A stretch of DNA of 64,000 bases. Source: an uncultured Paracoccaceae bacterium (GTDB lineage: Bacteria > Pseudomonadota > Alphaproteobacteria > Rhodobacterales > Rhodobacteraceae). The stretch covers positions 1-64,000 of the forward strand of contig CANMQJ010000002.1 in NCBI GenBank assembly GCA_947500005.1. The letters run 5' to 3'. The stretch's first letter is position 1. Each line of letters starts with the position of its first letter. Below the pieces are notes generated by a model. The model was not told where the DNA came from and ran no database searches. It saw only the letters and a list, made by a program, of their open reading frames with translations. Both the position numbers and the translations under genes were made by a program. Positions 1 to 8,899 of this stretch are shown here, piece after piece.

Positions 1-130
1 CGAATCTCGCGCAGGATCGATCTTGCTATGAACAACGCAGTCCGGCGAGGGTCTATGTGACCGTCCGGGATAGGACACATAGCTCCCATCACCCTAAAGC
101 TTTCGTCGGCAGTTCAACATTGGCACGCAT

Positions 131-1843
131 TCACGGACTACTTGCAGCGTTTGCCATATGCTCTGCTGCGATATACCCGAATGTCAGCGCGGGACCCAAG
201 GTGATGCCCGGCCCTGGATAGGATCCGGCCATGATGGAGTTCATGTCATTACCTGCCGCATAAAGCCCCGCAATCGGGCCGCCGTCCGCCCCGAGTACCC
301 TGGCATGTGCGTCGGTGACGATGCCGATGCTGGTTCCAATGTCACCGGGATACACGCGCAAACCGTAGAAGGGCCCGCACTCGATCGAGCGGAGGCAAGG
401 GTTGGGCTTATTCTCCGGATCGCCGAGATAGCGATTGTACTCAGAACCGCCCTTGCCGAATTCCGTATCTACTCCCAGCGCCGCATCACGGTTGTAGCGG
501 GCGACAGTGTCATTAAATCTGTCAGCCGGTAAGTCGAGCGCCTTCGCCAGCGATGGCAGGTCCGACGCGCGGGTGACATAGCCGTTGCGCAGGAACGGAC
601 CCAGCCGACCGGGAAAGGGCCTCACGGCTCCTAAGCCATAGCGACGGATGAACCGATGATCGCAGATTAGATAAAACCGCCTCGCGCCGGCCTCACGCGC
701 GGCAAGCATTCCCGAGACAAAATCATGATAGGAAGCGCTCTCGTTCACGAATCGTCGGCCGGCATCGGTCACCGCAATCAGGCCCGGCTTGGCCCTGTCC
801 AGAAACAGGTGCGGAAACGGCACCTCGCGCCCGCCCGGGCGACGCAGCAGGGAGACCGGGGTCCAGAACGCGGGGTTGAGGTTGTTCTCGCCACGTCTCG
901 CGCCAAGCTGCTCGGCGGCCCGCAACCCGTCGCCGGTATTGCCCTCGGGCGACATGGAGTAATGCGCCTCCCCCTCGGTGGCATGGGACATCACCGCGCT
1001 GCGCATGGCGCTGTTCTGAGGAAACCCGCCAGAGGCCAAGATGACGCCATGCCGAGTGACGATCCTGTGTGTCACCTCACCCCGTCGAATGAGGATGGCG
1101 GTAACCCGCCCGGTCTCGTCACGCTCCAAGTCCTCCATAGCACTCTGGTAGAAGATCGGAATGCCTGCGTCGTTTACGCTCTTACCCAGACGCGCGGCCA
1201 ACGCATTACCCAGCACCGAACGTGTCCCGCGCCCATGTCGCAAGAGATCGCCAGCATGGCGGGCCACAACGCGCAGGGTATGCCAGAAGGCATCAATAGA
1301 GCGGTGCATCTTCGGCAGCTTGCCCAGATCGGTTCGACCGACCATCATGCCGCCAAGAATGGTGAATTCTGGGATCGGGCGCCGCAAGCGTGAAAGTGCA
1401 GGACCTAACTTTCGCGCATCATAATCAAGTGGATCCATCACTCGGCCACCCAGCGTTCCGCCCTGCAGATCAGGATGATAGTCAGGTCCAAGCTCGCGGG
1501 CCGCAAAGCGGACCTCGGTCTCGCGTTCCAGAAACCGGACCGTTTCCGGGCCGGCGTCGAGAAAGGCCTCGACCAGCGGGCGGTTCATCCGGTTGCCCAT
1601 CTCGGCCACCAGATAGTCCAACGCCGCCTCTTTGCTGTCTTCGGAATGTCCCACCTCGGCGCTGTGCGGGTTGTTCGGTATCCAAACCGCTCCGCCGGAC
1701 ACGGCGGTGGAGCCCCCGAACGTATCCGTCTTTTCCAGAAGGATCGGCGACAAACCCAAGGATTTCAGACGAAGCGCAGCGCACATGCCGGCTGCACCGG
1801 TGCCGACCACTATAGCGTCGGCCGTGTCCGGCAATCCAGTCAT
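131..1843 (-). CDS. FAD-dependent oxidoreductase, fumarate reductase/3-ketosteroid dehydrogenase-like
   Basis: A 570-residue flavoprotein of the FAD_binding_2 class. The N-terminal dinucleotide-binding glycines are visible (GTGAAG, residues 14-19), followed by the FAD-contacting GGSTAVSGG stretch near residue 45. The C-terminus carries the family's closing FAD motif (YAAGN...PGPGITLGPALTFG). Members oxidise or reduce C-C bonds next to a carbonyl in steroids and alicyclic acids; the substrate here is unknown. It is the last gene of the leftward TRAP/SDR operon. Its ATG overlaps the stop of the upstream SDR gene by ATGA (1840-1843), so translation is probably coupled. The operon context of three SDRs and a carboxylate transporter suggests stepwise oxidation of an imported cyclic or hydroxylated acid; this is inference. 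Confidence 0.85.
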   Translation of the reverse strand: MTGLPDTADAIVVGTGAAGMCAALRLKSLGLSPILLEKTDTFGGSTAVSGGAVWIPNNPHSAEVGHSEDSKEAALDYLVAEMGNRMNRPLVEAFLDAGPETVRFLERETEVRFAARELGPDYHPDLQGGTLGGRVMDPLDYDARKLGPALSRLRRPIPEFTILGGMMVGRTDLGKLPKMHRSIDAFWHTLRVVARHAGDLLRHGRGTRSVLGNALAARLGKSVNDAGIPIFYQSAMEDLERDETGRVTAILIRRGEVTHRIVTRHGVILASGGFPQNSAMRSAVMSHATEGEAHYSMSPEGNTGDGLRAAEQLGARRGENNLNPAFWTPVSLLRRPGGREVPFPHLFLDRAKPGLIAVTDAGRRFVNESASYHDFVSGMLAAREAGARRFYLICDHRFIRRYGLGAVRPFPGRLGPFLRNGYVTRASDLPSLAKALDLPADRFNDTVARYNRDAALGVDTEFGKGGSEYNRYLGDPENKPNPCLRSIECGPFYGLRVYPGDIGTSIGIVTDAHARVLGADGGPIAGLYAAGNDMNSIMAGSYPGPGITLGPALTFGYIAAEHMANAASSP

Positions 1844-2631
1844 GTCCGGACCTCATACGGGGCGGGCGGCAGACGGCCGGTCATCCAGCCACCATCGACC
1901 TTAAGAACCTCACCGGTAATGAAGCCCGCCCGGTCGGATGCCAGGAAGGCTATGGCTTCGGCCACGTCATCAGCATCTCCGACACGGCCCAAGGGCGTAC
2001 CTTCGAGCATGACGCGCTGCGTCCATGCTCCATCGCGAATACGGTCCTCGGTTAGCGGGGTCCGGATGAGGCCAGGAGCCACGGCATTGATCCGCACCCC
2101 GTCGCGGCCGAACTCACAGGCAAGTTGCGTTGTCAATGCCGCAACCGCCCCCTTGGACAGGGAATAGATCGACACGCCGCCAACACCGGTTAATCCGAAA
2201 ACCGAGGCGACATTCACGATCGCGCCCCGTCCCTGCGCTGCCATAATGGGCAGCGCGACGCGGCACATGCGAAAAGTGCCGGCGACATTGATATCCAGAA
2301 ACCGCTCGATATCGGCATCGCTGGTTTGCGCGATAGGCGGCGCGGCCGCCACTCCGGCGTTGTTGACGAGTATGGCCCAAGGCCGCCCAGCCTCCTCCAC
2401 CGCTTCGGCAAGGCGACCGGGGGTTTCTGGGTCGGCCACGTCGCAGGCGACGCGAGCGGCGATCCGCCCGGCGAAATCCTCGCCGCGCAGACCCTCCAGC
2501 GCCTCGGTATTACGGTCAGCAAGGACAAGATGCGCTCCACGCTCCGCTAGAATACGGGCGGTGGCCAGCCCGATGCCGCTGGCCGCCCCAGTGACGACGG
2601 CGATTCCCTCGAAACGATCTGTCTTAGACAT
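1840..2631 (-). CDS. SDR family NAD(P)-dependent oxidoreductase
   Basis: Classical short-chain dehydrogenase of 263 residues, the usual size for the family. It shows the cofactor motif TGAASGIG, the NNAG structural motif and the catalytic YSLSK (Tyr-x-x-x-Lys), with the C-terminal substrate loop and a VDGGW ending. I chose the ATG at 2631 because GGGAGGTGG sits just upstream. An in-frame ATG 12 codons earlier would lie well inside the preceding gene. The chosen start overlaps the preceding SDR stop by 8 nt. It should interconvert a secondary alcohol and a ketone; the substrate is unknown. Confidence 0.9.
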   Translation of the reverse strand: MSKTDRFEGIAVVTGAASGIGLATARILAERGAHLVLADRNTEALEGLRGEDFAGRIAARVACDVADPETPGRLAEAVEEAGRPWAILVNNAGVAAAPPIAQTSDADIERFLDINVAGTFRMCRVALPIMAAQGRGAIVNVASVFGLTGVGGVSIYSLSKGAVAALTTQLACEFGRDGVRINAVAPGLIRTPLTEDRIRDGAWTQRVMLEGTPLGRVGDADDVAEAIAFLASDRAGFITGEVLKVDGGWMTGRLPPAPYEVRT

Positions 2632-3358
2632 TACCACCTCCCACGGATCGGCCCCCATCAACGACAATTACCTGTCCGGTGATGTAATCGGTGCGCGGGC
2701 TCGCAAGCATTGAGACGACGTTTGCCACGTCCTCGGGCATGCCGATTCGGCCCAGTGGCTGATAAGAGGCGAGCTTTGCCCGTTCCGCCTCGTCCCATCC
2801 GGCCAGGATGGGTGTCTCGATCACCCCCGGCGCGATCGCGTTCACCAAGACGTTGTCGGCAGCAAGTTCCAGCGCCATACAGCGTGTCAGTGATACGACG
2901 CCGCCCTTGGAGGCTGCGTAATGCGCCACGTTGGGCGAGCCGAGATATGCGCGGGAGGCGATGTTGACGATCCGCCCCCCGCCCTTCTGCCCCATAACTC
3001 GTGCCGCTAGCATGGAGAGTTCGAAAAGCGCGACGGTGTTGATTTCGTACATCCGGCGGAAATCATCGCCGGTCAGATCCGCAAGCGCGCTGGGGTTGAA
3101 AATCCCCGCGTTGTTCACGAGAGCAAAGACCCCGCCAGCCTTTTCGAACAGCGCGGTCCGATCCTCGTCGCGTGTGATGTCGGCGGCGATGGTCTCGGTC
3201 GGCCCCTCGATTCCGCCTGCGGCTCTTTGCAGGGCGTCGGCGTCCAGATCGGTCATGATCACGGTGAACCCGTCCTCGACCAGCCGGGCGGCTATCGCGC
3301 GGCCCATTCCCCCGGCCGCGCCCGTCACGATGGCCTTGCGCTGTGCGGTGTCGGTCAT
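2624..3358 (-). CDS. SDR family NAD(P)-dependent oxidoreductase
   Basis: A 244-residue short-chain dehydrogenase with TGAAGGMG at the nucleotide site, NNAG and catalytic YAASK, ending in a VDGG motif. It follows dctP after a 73-nt gap that contains a strong hairpin and overlaps the next SDR gene by 8 nt, so it begins the second half of the operon. The similarity to its two SDR neighbours is family-level only, which argues for different steps on one substrate rather than a recent duplication. Confidence 0.9.
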   Translation of the reverse strand: MTDTAQRKAIVTGAAGGMGRAIAARLVEDGFTVIMTDLDADALQRAAGGIEGPTETIAADITRDEDRTALFEKAGGVFALVNNAGIFNPSALADLTGDDFRRMYEINTVALFELSMLAARVMGQKGGGRIVNIASRAYLGSPNVAHYAASKGGVVSLTRCMALELAADNVLVNAIAPGVIETPILAGWDEAERAKLASYQPLGRIGMPEDVANVVSMLASPRTDYITGQVIVVDGGRSVGGGNV

Positions 3359-3386
3359 GTCAGTCCTTCTTTCGATTCGAAGCGGA

Positions 3387-3414
3387 GGACCACGGGCGAA
3401 CCCGCCCGTGGTCC
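3387..3414 (-). promoter_or_regulatory. Intercistronic hairpin downstream of dctP
   Basis: A perfect 12-bp GC-rich inverted repeat (3387-3398 and 3403-3414) with a 4-nt loop lies 18 nt after the dctP stop and before the next SDR gene. No T-run follows it on the minus strand, so it is more likely a 3' RNA-stabilising or attenuating stem than a full terminator. Such stems are known to raise binding-protein mRNA relative to the downstream genes. Confidence 0.6.
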
Positions 3415-3431
3415 GGGGATCCGTGGCCGGA

Positions 3432-4562
3432 TCAGTTCATGCCATAGGACGAGACATCGATCGGATCGAAGAGATTCTCGCGGATCAGGGCCGTCAGCGC
3501 CTCCTCGTCGTGACGATCGACGGTTTCCAGCAGCCCCTCCCATTTCTCGACATACGGGCGGAACCGGGCATAGAGCGCCTCGGGATCCTCGATGCCATGC
3601 GTGTCGCGCGCGATATCGGCCATGCCGCCGACGCCGCCCGCAACCCAGTCGTCATAGGCTTTCTGCAGCGACTCGCCGGGTTCAATCAGCGTCACGCCAG
3701 CTTCTTTGGCCTTCTCCAGCGCGGCTTCGGCTTCCTTGTCATAATGGATCTGCATCCGCGCCATGGCTCGCGCCGACTGGTCGAACAGCATCCGGCGCTG
3801 TTCGTCGGTCAGCCCCTGCCAGAAATCGGGGTTATAGGCATAGGTAACCCCGGCATAGAAGGGGCTCATCTTGAGCATGGTCACGGTCTTCGCCACTTCC
3901 ATCAGCGTGGCGCCGGAACTCAGATGCGTAGGGTCCGAGGCCGTGCAATCGACCGAACCACGCTCGAACGCAGTATAGATCTCGGACGAGGGGACGTTCA
4001 CACCGACCACCCCTATTTCCTGCCCGAACCGGGCCCAGCCGCCGCCCGGCATCCGAACCCGCTTGCCCTTGATGTCGTCGAGGGTCTTTACCTCTTCGCG
4101 GCATATGAAATAGTAGATCGGAGTCGCATAGCTTCCGCCGAAGATCACGCCGTTCTTGCGCCAGTCGTCATAGCCTTCTTCGTCGTTCATCATGAAATCG
4201 CCAAACGCGAAGGACATCACATACGCGTCGGGAGTCTCGAACCCCATATCGGCAAGTGCGTTGGAAACGGGCAGGTCCGAAGGCGTATAAGTCGCAGTGT
4301 GAAAACCCACCTGCGCCAACCCGTCGGCCGTGCCCTGCATTGTGGACTTTGCCGGGATCAATGCACCGCCGACGAATACCTCGAAATCGATCTCGCCATT
4401 GGTGGCCTCGCGGACCAGGTCGGCCCAGCCCTGATGTGCCTCGAGCGTGATGATGTGGTTGGGTTCCAGCCAAGTCGACAGCATCTGCTGCGCCTGTGCC
4501 GCCCCTGAGCCCAGAGCGATGGCCGCGCTGAGCCCGAGAGCCAGTGTTTGCCGTGTCTTCAT
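3432..4562 (-). CDS. dctP: TRAP transporter substrate-binding protein (DctP family)
   Basis: Periplasmic solute receptor of 376 residues. It starts with a clear Sec signal peptide (MKTRQ, a hydrophobic core, cleavage after AQA near residue 25). The ATG at 4562 is preceded by AGGAGG; the frame is open for 16 more codons upstream but with no better site. TRAP receptors bind carboxylates and hand them to the DctQM permease, whose genes lie immediately upstream. The gene order is dctQ-dctM-dctP. The ligand cannot be read from sequence; the operon's dehydrogenases suggest an organic acid. Confidence 0.92.
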   Translation of the reverse strand: MKTRQTLALGLSAAIALGSGAAQAQQMLSTWLEPNHIITLEAHQGWADLVREATNGEIDFEVFVGGALIPAKSTMQGTADGLAQVGFHTATYTPSDLPVSNALADMGFETPDAYVMSFAFGDFMMNDEEGYDDWRKNGVIFGGSYATPIYYFICREEVKTLDDIKGKRVRMPGGGWARFGQEIGVVGVNVPSSEIYTAFERGSVDCTASDPTHLSSGATLMEVAKTVTMLKMSPFYAGVTYAYNPDFWQGLTDEQRRMLFDQSARAMARMQIHYDKEAEAALEKAKEAGVTLIEPGESLQKAYDDWVAGGVGGMADIARDTHGIEDPEALYARFRPYVEKWEGLLETVDRHDEEALTALIRENLFDPIDVSSYGMN

Positions 4563-4585
4563 ATTCAGTTCCTCCTCAGTTGAAC

Positions 4586-5893
4586 TCATTGCATCTGGGC
4601 CGGAAGCCACAGAACGATCGCTGGAAAGGCTACCAGCAGAGCGATGGTCAGCACGTCCATCGCCATGAACCAGAGCGCACCGCGAAAGATGGTGGGGAGC
4701 GCCACCTGTCCGCGCAGGGCGGAGCTGATGACATAGACGTTGAGACCCACCGGCGGCGTGATCAGGCCGATTTCAAGCAGTTTGATGACGATGATGCCGA
4801 ACCAGATCATGTTGACATCGGCCGCATCCAGAAGCGGCATCAGGATCGGCAAGGTAAGCAGCATCAATCCGATGCTGTCGATGAACATGCCCATCACGAT
4901 GTAGATGACGGCGATCATAAGGATCAGGGTCAAAGGGTCATCGCCGACGCTCAGCATGGCGTTCGCCACCACCCGAGGCACACCGCTGAGGCCCATGAAG
5001 CTGGTGAACATGCTGGCGCCCATGGCGATGATGAAGATAACCGAGGTTCCCATCGCCGCGTCCCTGAGGGCACCGCGCATCATCTGCACGTTCAGCCGTC
5101 CGCGCAGAGCCGCTATCAGTACCGCTATGAAAGCGCCTACAGCGCCGGCCTCTGTCGGTGTCATCACGCCCAGGAAAATGCCACCGAGAACGCTAAAGAT
5201 GAGCAAAGGTAAAGGCCAGATCTCGCGCAGGGCATCGCGGAACTCGTGCGGGGCGATCTCGATGTCTGTATCCGGCGCCAACGCGGGGTTCAGTTTCACC
5301 CGCGCGACGATCATCGCGACATAGATGCCCGCGGACAGGATGCCGGGAATGAAACCCGCCATGAACAGTTGTCCGACGGATTGCTGGGTGAACACACCGT
5401 AAAGCACCATCAGGATCGAGGGCGGGATCAGCGATCCCAGCGTCCCGGATGCGGCCACGCAGCCCGTCGCGAGCGCCTTGTCATAGCCCGACTTGATCAT
5501 CTCGGGCACCGCGATGCGCGACATCGCCGCCGAGGTAGCCACTGAAGACCCCGAGGCCGCCGCGAACAGCGCGCAGGCCCCCACCGTCGAACAGGCCAAT
5601 CCGCCGGGGACGCGTGCCAGCATGACCCGCATCGCGCGGAAGAGCCCGTTTGTCAGCCCTGCATGGCTGGCGATGTAACCCATCAGCAAGAACATCGGCA
5701 CAGCGCTGAAAGACCAGGTCGCGATGAACTGGTACGGCACCGCCCGTACCAGACCCCAGGCCGCGTTCATGTTCGTGCTGGCCCAAATTCCCAGAAAGCT
5801 GACAAAGGCCAGCACCAGCCCGATCGGCAGCCGCAGGCCGATCAGGCCCAGCACGGCGGCGATGCCGATGAATCCGATCTCAAGACGATCCAT
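4586..5893 (-). CDS. dctM: TRAP transporter large permease (DctM family)
   Basis: A 435-residue polytopic inner-membrane protein with about a dozen hydrophobic segments and the family hallmarks ...PIGLVLAF... near the N-terminus and LITPPVGLNVYV near the C-terminus. It is the ion-coupled transport subunit that works with DctQ and the DctP receptor. Its ATG overlaps the dctQ stop by one nucleotide (TGATG at 5893), and 23 nt separate it from dctP. Confidence 0.95.
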   Translation of the reverse strand: MDRLEIGFIGIAAVLGLIGLRLPIGLVLAFVSFLGIWASTNMNAAWGLVRAVPYQFIATWSFSAVPMFLLMGYIASHAGLTNGLFRAMRVMLARVPGGLACSTVGACALFAAASGSSVATSAAMSRIAVPEMIKSGYDKALATGCVAASGTLGSLIPPSILMVLYGVFTQQSVGQLFMAGFIPGILSAGIYVAMIVARVKLNPALAPDTDIEIAPHEFRDALREIWPLPLLIFSVLGGIFLGVMTPTEAGAVGAFIAVLIAALRGRLNVQMMRGALRDAAMGTSVIFIIAMGASMFTSFMGLSGVPRVVANAMLSVGDDPLTLILMIAVIYIVMGMFIDSIGLMLLTLPILMPLLDAADVNMIWFGIIVIKLLEIGLITPPVGLNVYVISSALRGQVALPTIFRGALWFMAMDVLTIALLVAFPAIVLWLPAQMQ

Positions 5894-6432
5894 CAGACCT
5901 CACCTCCGTCCGAGTGGTGTCCGATCAGATCGCGTCGCGCTGCCGGATTCAGGAACAGCCGCGCCAGATGCCACGTGCAGATCAGTGCACCCAACCCGAA
6001 GCTCAGCGGCAGGACAAATCGGCTGGGCCAGACCACGACAGTCACCGGCCCCATGACCACCTCGCCCTTGTTGAACGAGCGCAGGGCATCGCCCAGCGTG
6101 ATCCACGCCAGCCCCGCATAGACCGTGACGCAGATGCCCAAGACGACAACCATGCAGCCGATCTGCATCCCAAGCGGCATCCGGTCATAGAACAGGTCCA
6201 CCGCGACCGACCCGCGCGTCAGTTCGACGAACGCGATGGGCAGGAAGACCGCCCCGACCATGTAATAATAGGATACGATCTCCAATGTGCCGGGTACGGG
6301 ATGGTTCGCTAGGTATTTCATCGCCACGTCTAGCGTGACGTGCAGCATCATCACCAACAGAAGCAGACCGCCGATTTCCAGCAGCAGGTCCGCGATTCGT
6401 CCAAAGACAGGGGAACGGTTAGGATCGGTCAT
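5893..6432 (-). CDS. dctQ: TRAP transporter small permease (DctQ family)
   Basis: A 179-residue membrane protein with four predicted hydrophobic helices (around residues 12-35, 50-70, 90-115 and 130-155), the DctQ layout. It overlaps the upstream SDR gene by ATGA (6429-6432) and dctM by one base, so the three genes are tightly coupled. It stabilises and assists the DctM transport subunit. Confidence 0.92.
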   Translation of the reverse strand: MTDPNRSPVFGRIADLLLEIGGLLLLVMMLHVTLDVAMKYLANHPVPGTLEIVSYYYMVGAVFLPIAFVELTRGSVAVDLFYDRMPLGMQIGCMVVVLGICVTVYAGLAWITLGDALRSFNKGEVVMGPVTVVVWPSRFVLPLSFGLGALICTWHLARLFLNPAARRDLIGHHSDGGEV

Positions 6433-7184
6433 TGCATCCGGTACCCGCCATTGACGTCAATCACCGAACCGGTGACATAGGACGCCCCCTCTGACAGCAA
6501 GTAGGAGACAGCGGCGGCCACGTCCTCAGGCTGGCCGATCCGGCCCAGCGGGATGTTGGCAGCGGCGGCCGCCTCGTCACCCTCGGCAAGCGACAGGCGC
6601 AGCATCGGAGCATCGATCAGCCCCGGTGCCACCGCGTTGCAGGTGACGCCTAGGGGGGCCGCTTCCCGCGCGGTCGCTTTGGTCAATCCGATGACTCCCG
6701 CCTTGGATGAGATGTAAGAGGACGAGGAGCGGAAGCCGCCAAGCTGCGCCGCGCTCGACGTGAAGGTCACGATTCGCCCATTGGATACAGGAGCCGCGTG
6801 ACGTCGGCGTAGGAATTCACGGATCGACAAGAAGGTACCGGTCAGATTGACCCTGTGGGTCCGCTCCCAGTCGTCCATTTCCATATCGGCAATCGGGGTG
6901 CGCTGACCGTCTTCGCCCAACAGCAAAACGCCCGCATTGCACACCAGCCCCGTCAGCGGGCCGGCATCCTCCGCCCGCTCGAATCCCCGAGCGACCGACG
7001 CCTCGTCCCCAACATCCATGGCAAGACCCGAATGGCCCGAGCCTGGCAGGGAGCCTGCCAGATCCGCGGATTTGTCGGCGTCAAGATCGGCGACCACCAC
7101 AGCCACGCCTTCATCTGCCAGACGTTGGGCAATGACAGCGCCGATACCGCGCGCGCCGCCGGTGACCAAAATGCGTCGTTTCAC
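6429..7184 (-). CDS. SDR family NAD(P)-dependent oxidoreductase, first gene of the TRAP operon
   Basis: A 251-residue short-chain dehydrogenase with TGGARGIG, CNAG and the catalytic YISSK, ending in DVNGGY. I place the start at a GTG (7184) because it has GGGAGG about six bases upstream and yields the usual N-terminus (VKRRILVTGG). A longer in-frame reading would add 36 residues without any family similarity. It opens the leftward operon, facing the GntR gene across about 150 bp. Confidence 0.88.
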   Translation of the reverse strand: MKRRILVTGGARGIGAVIAQRLADEGVAVVVADLDADKSADLAGSLPGSGHSGLAMDVGDEASVARGFERAEDAGPLTGLVCNAGVLLLGEDGQRTPIADMEMDDWERTHRVNLTGTFLSIREFLRRRHAAPVSNGRIVTFTSSAAQLGGFRSSSSYISSKAGVIGLTKATAREAAPLGVTCNAVAPGLIDAPMLRLSLAEGDEAAAAANIPLGRIGQPEDVAAAVSYLLSEGASYVTGSVIDVNGGYRMQ

Positions 7185-7336
7185 GTAGGCCTCCCTCTCC
7201 CTCAAGATTGGATGCAATCTGCCAACAAACAGAAATAAGTCAACACAAATTGCGCTGGATTGGATAAAATCTTGCCATTCGGGTTTTTCCATGTAATTTG
7301 ATAAACGGTAACGGTTGGCGGGAGAAAAGGGCCGGC
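7185..7336. promoter_or_regulatory. Divergent promoter region, SDR/TRAP operon versus gntR
   Basis: This 152-bp gap between two divergent transcription units is clearly more AT-rich than its flanks. It must hold the promoters for both the leftward catabolic operon and the GntR-GST pair, and probably the GntR operator. I see no convincing perfect palindrome, so no operator is assigned. Confidence 0.45.
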
Positions 7337-8041
7337 ATGGCGATAACCAGCACCGAAGAGGTCACGCAGATCCTGCGCGAACACATCATGAGCGGGCAGA
7401 TCCACCCGGGAGAACGCCTGCAGCAGGAACGGCTTGCCCGTGCCCTGGGCGTGTCCCGGACGCCGCTGCGCACGGCCCTGTCGAACCTAGCCAACGAGGG
7501 GCTGCTGCAATATGAGGCCAACCGCGGCTACACCGTCCGTGCCTTCGAGCGGAAGGATATCATCGATGGCTATGCCGCCCGGGCCGTGCTGGAAGGGCTG
7601 GCCGCCGCCCGCGTGGCTTCGGCAGGCCTCGACGAGGCGACGCTTGCTCAGATGGAAGAATGGCTAGCGGTGGGAGACAATGCCTTGGCAAAGGGCCGTT
7701 TGGATCCAATCGACATCGACGACTATCGTCAGATGAACGTCCGCTTGCACGACGAGATCATAGCGAAAGCTGACAATCGCTGGATATCGGAACTGGTGCG
7801 CCAGACACAGCTGATCCCCTTCGCCTCGAACCGCATGATCGTATGGCAGGACTACGACATCATGCTGCGTAGCCATGACGATCATCACCGAATTTGTGAG
7901 GCCATCCGCCGCCGAGATCCGTTCCGGGCTGATTACCTCATGCGCGAACATGTGAATTTCGCGGGCGAGTATCTCGCCCAGTGCATCGAGACCGGCCGCA
8001 TCACGACGACGCCGGAAGGACATATGGAGTATGCCGGATGA
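7337..8041 (+). CDS. GntR family regulator, FCD (FadR/VanR-type) subfamily
   Basis: A 234-residue one-component regulator. The N-terminal winged helix-turn-helix spans about residues 5-70 (LQQERLARALGVSRTPLRTAL), followed by an all-helical FCD effector domain with the metal/acid-binding histidines (RLHDEI and SHDDHHRI). The ATG at 7337 has GGGAGAAAAGGG upstream; the frame is open 13 codons further. It is divergent from the SDR/TRAP operon, so it is probably that operon's repressor, released by a carboxylate intermediate. Its stop overlaps the GST start (ATGA). Confidence 0.9.
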   Translation: MAITSTEEVTQILREHIMSGQIHPGERLQQERLARALGVSRTPLRTALSNLANEGLLQYEANRGYTVRAFERKDIIDGYAARAVLEGLAAARVASAGLDEATLAQMEEWLAVGDNALAKGRLDPIDIDDYRQMNVRLHDEIIAKADNRWISELVRQTQLIPFASNRMIVWQDYDIMLRSHDDHHRICEAIRRRDPFRADYLMREHVNFAGEYLAQCIETGRITTTPEGHMEYAG

Positions 8042-8637
8042 AAGTCTTTTTCTCACCCTTCTCGCCCTACGTACGCAAGGTTATGGTGGTGGCGCATGAA
8101 ACCGGGCAGGACGTCGAAAAGCTCGACTCCGCGGCAAGTCCGGTGGCACGCGATACCACGATTGTGGCAAAGAACCCGACCGGGAAGGTGCCAACAGCCT
8201 TACTGGATGACGGAGCGCCGCTATATGACAGCCGGGTCATCACTCGTTGGCTGGATGCGCAGCATCAAGGTACGCGCATGTACCCAGAGGGCGAGGCGCT
8301 CTGGCCGGTTCTGCGGCGCGAGGCGCTGGCTGACGGGCTACTAGACGCTGCACTTCTCGCGCGGTACGAAACCGCGATGCGGCCATCCGACCTTCTTTGG
8401 CAGGATTGGCTCGATGGCCAGATCGCCAAGATTGAAAGCTCGCTCGATCAGATGGAAGCCGAGGCGGAAAGTTTCGAAGGAATCGATGCCGGACTTATCG
8501 CGATCGCTTGCGCTCTAGGGTATCTTGATTTCCGCTTCCCGGACAACGACTGGCGTAGCGGTAGGGAAGCTCTTGACACGTGGTATTCTCGTTTCTCGGA
8601 ACGGCCTTCAATGCTCGATACCCGACCGGATCGATAA
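8038..8637 (+). CDS. Glutathione S-transferase family protein
   Basis: A 199-residue protein with a thioredoxin-fold N-terminal domain (MKVFFSPFSPYVRKV, then NPTGKVPTALLDDG and YDSRVITRWLD, the glutathione-binding segment) and a helical C-terminal domain. It is coupled to the GntR gene by an ATGA overlap. Bacterial GSTs of this type serve in detoxification or in isomerisation/cleavage steps of catabolic pathways; which applies here is not visible. Confidence 0.85.
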   Translation: MKVFFSPFSPYVRKVMVVAHETGQDVEKLDSAASPVARDTTIVAKNPTGKVPTALLDDGAPLYDSRVITRWLDAQHQGTRMYPEGEALWPVLRREALADGLLDAALLARYETAMRPSDLLWQDWLDGQIAKIESSLDQMEAEAESFEGIDAGLIAIACALGYLDFRFPDNDWRSGREALDTWYSRFSERPSMLDTRPDR

Positions 8638-8899
8638 CCTATCATGGGTCGCTCTGCTTCCTGAGAGCTAGCCTGGCCCAATCGGGTGGTCGAGTTTCAG
8701 TTTAAGTGCATGACGGACGCGCCCCCGAAGAAACGCTTGTCTGAGATTATCGCCACGCGTGGAGCCTTCAAATTGCGCATCAGGTGGGTGATGTCGCCAG
8801 ACGTGAAGAGACCAAGGACAGCCCACTTTCTCTACGAGAAGCCAACGCGCATTAACCTCTGCCCGATCCGGAAATCATTAGAGGTGACGCCAAGAGCCT

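Noticed and set aside
1840..7184. The three SDR genes of the TRAP operon as a recent tandem duplication.
   Set aside because: Their cofactor and active-site motifs and loop sequences differ (TGAASGIG/YSLSK, TGAAGGMG/YAASK, TGGARGIG/YISSK), so they are divergent paralogs.
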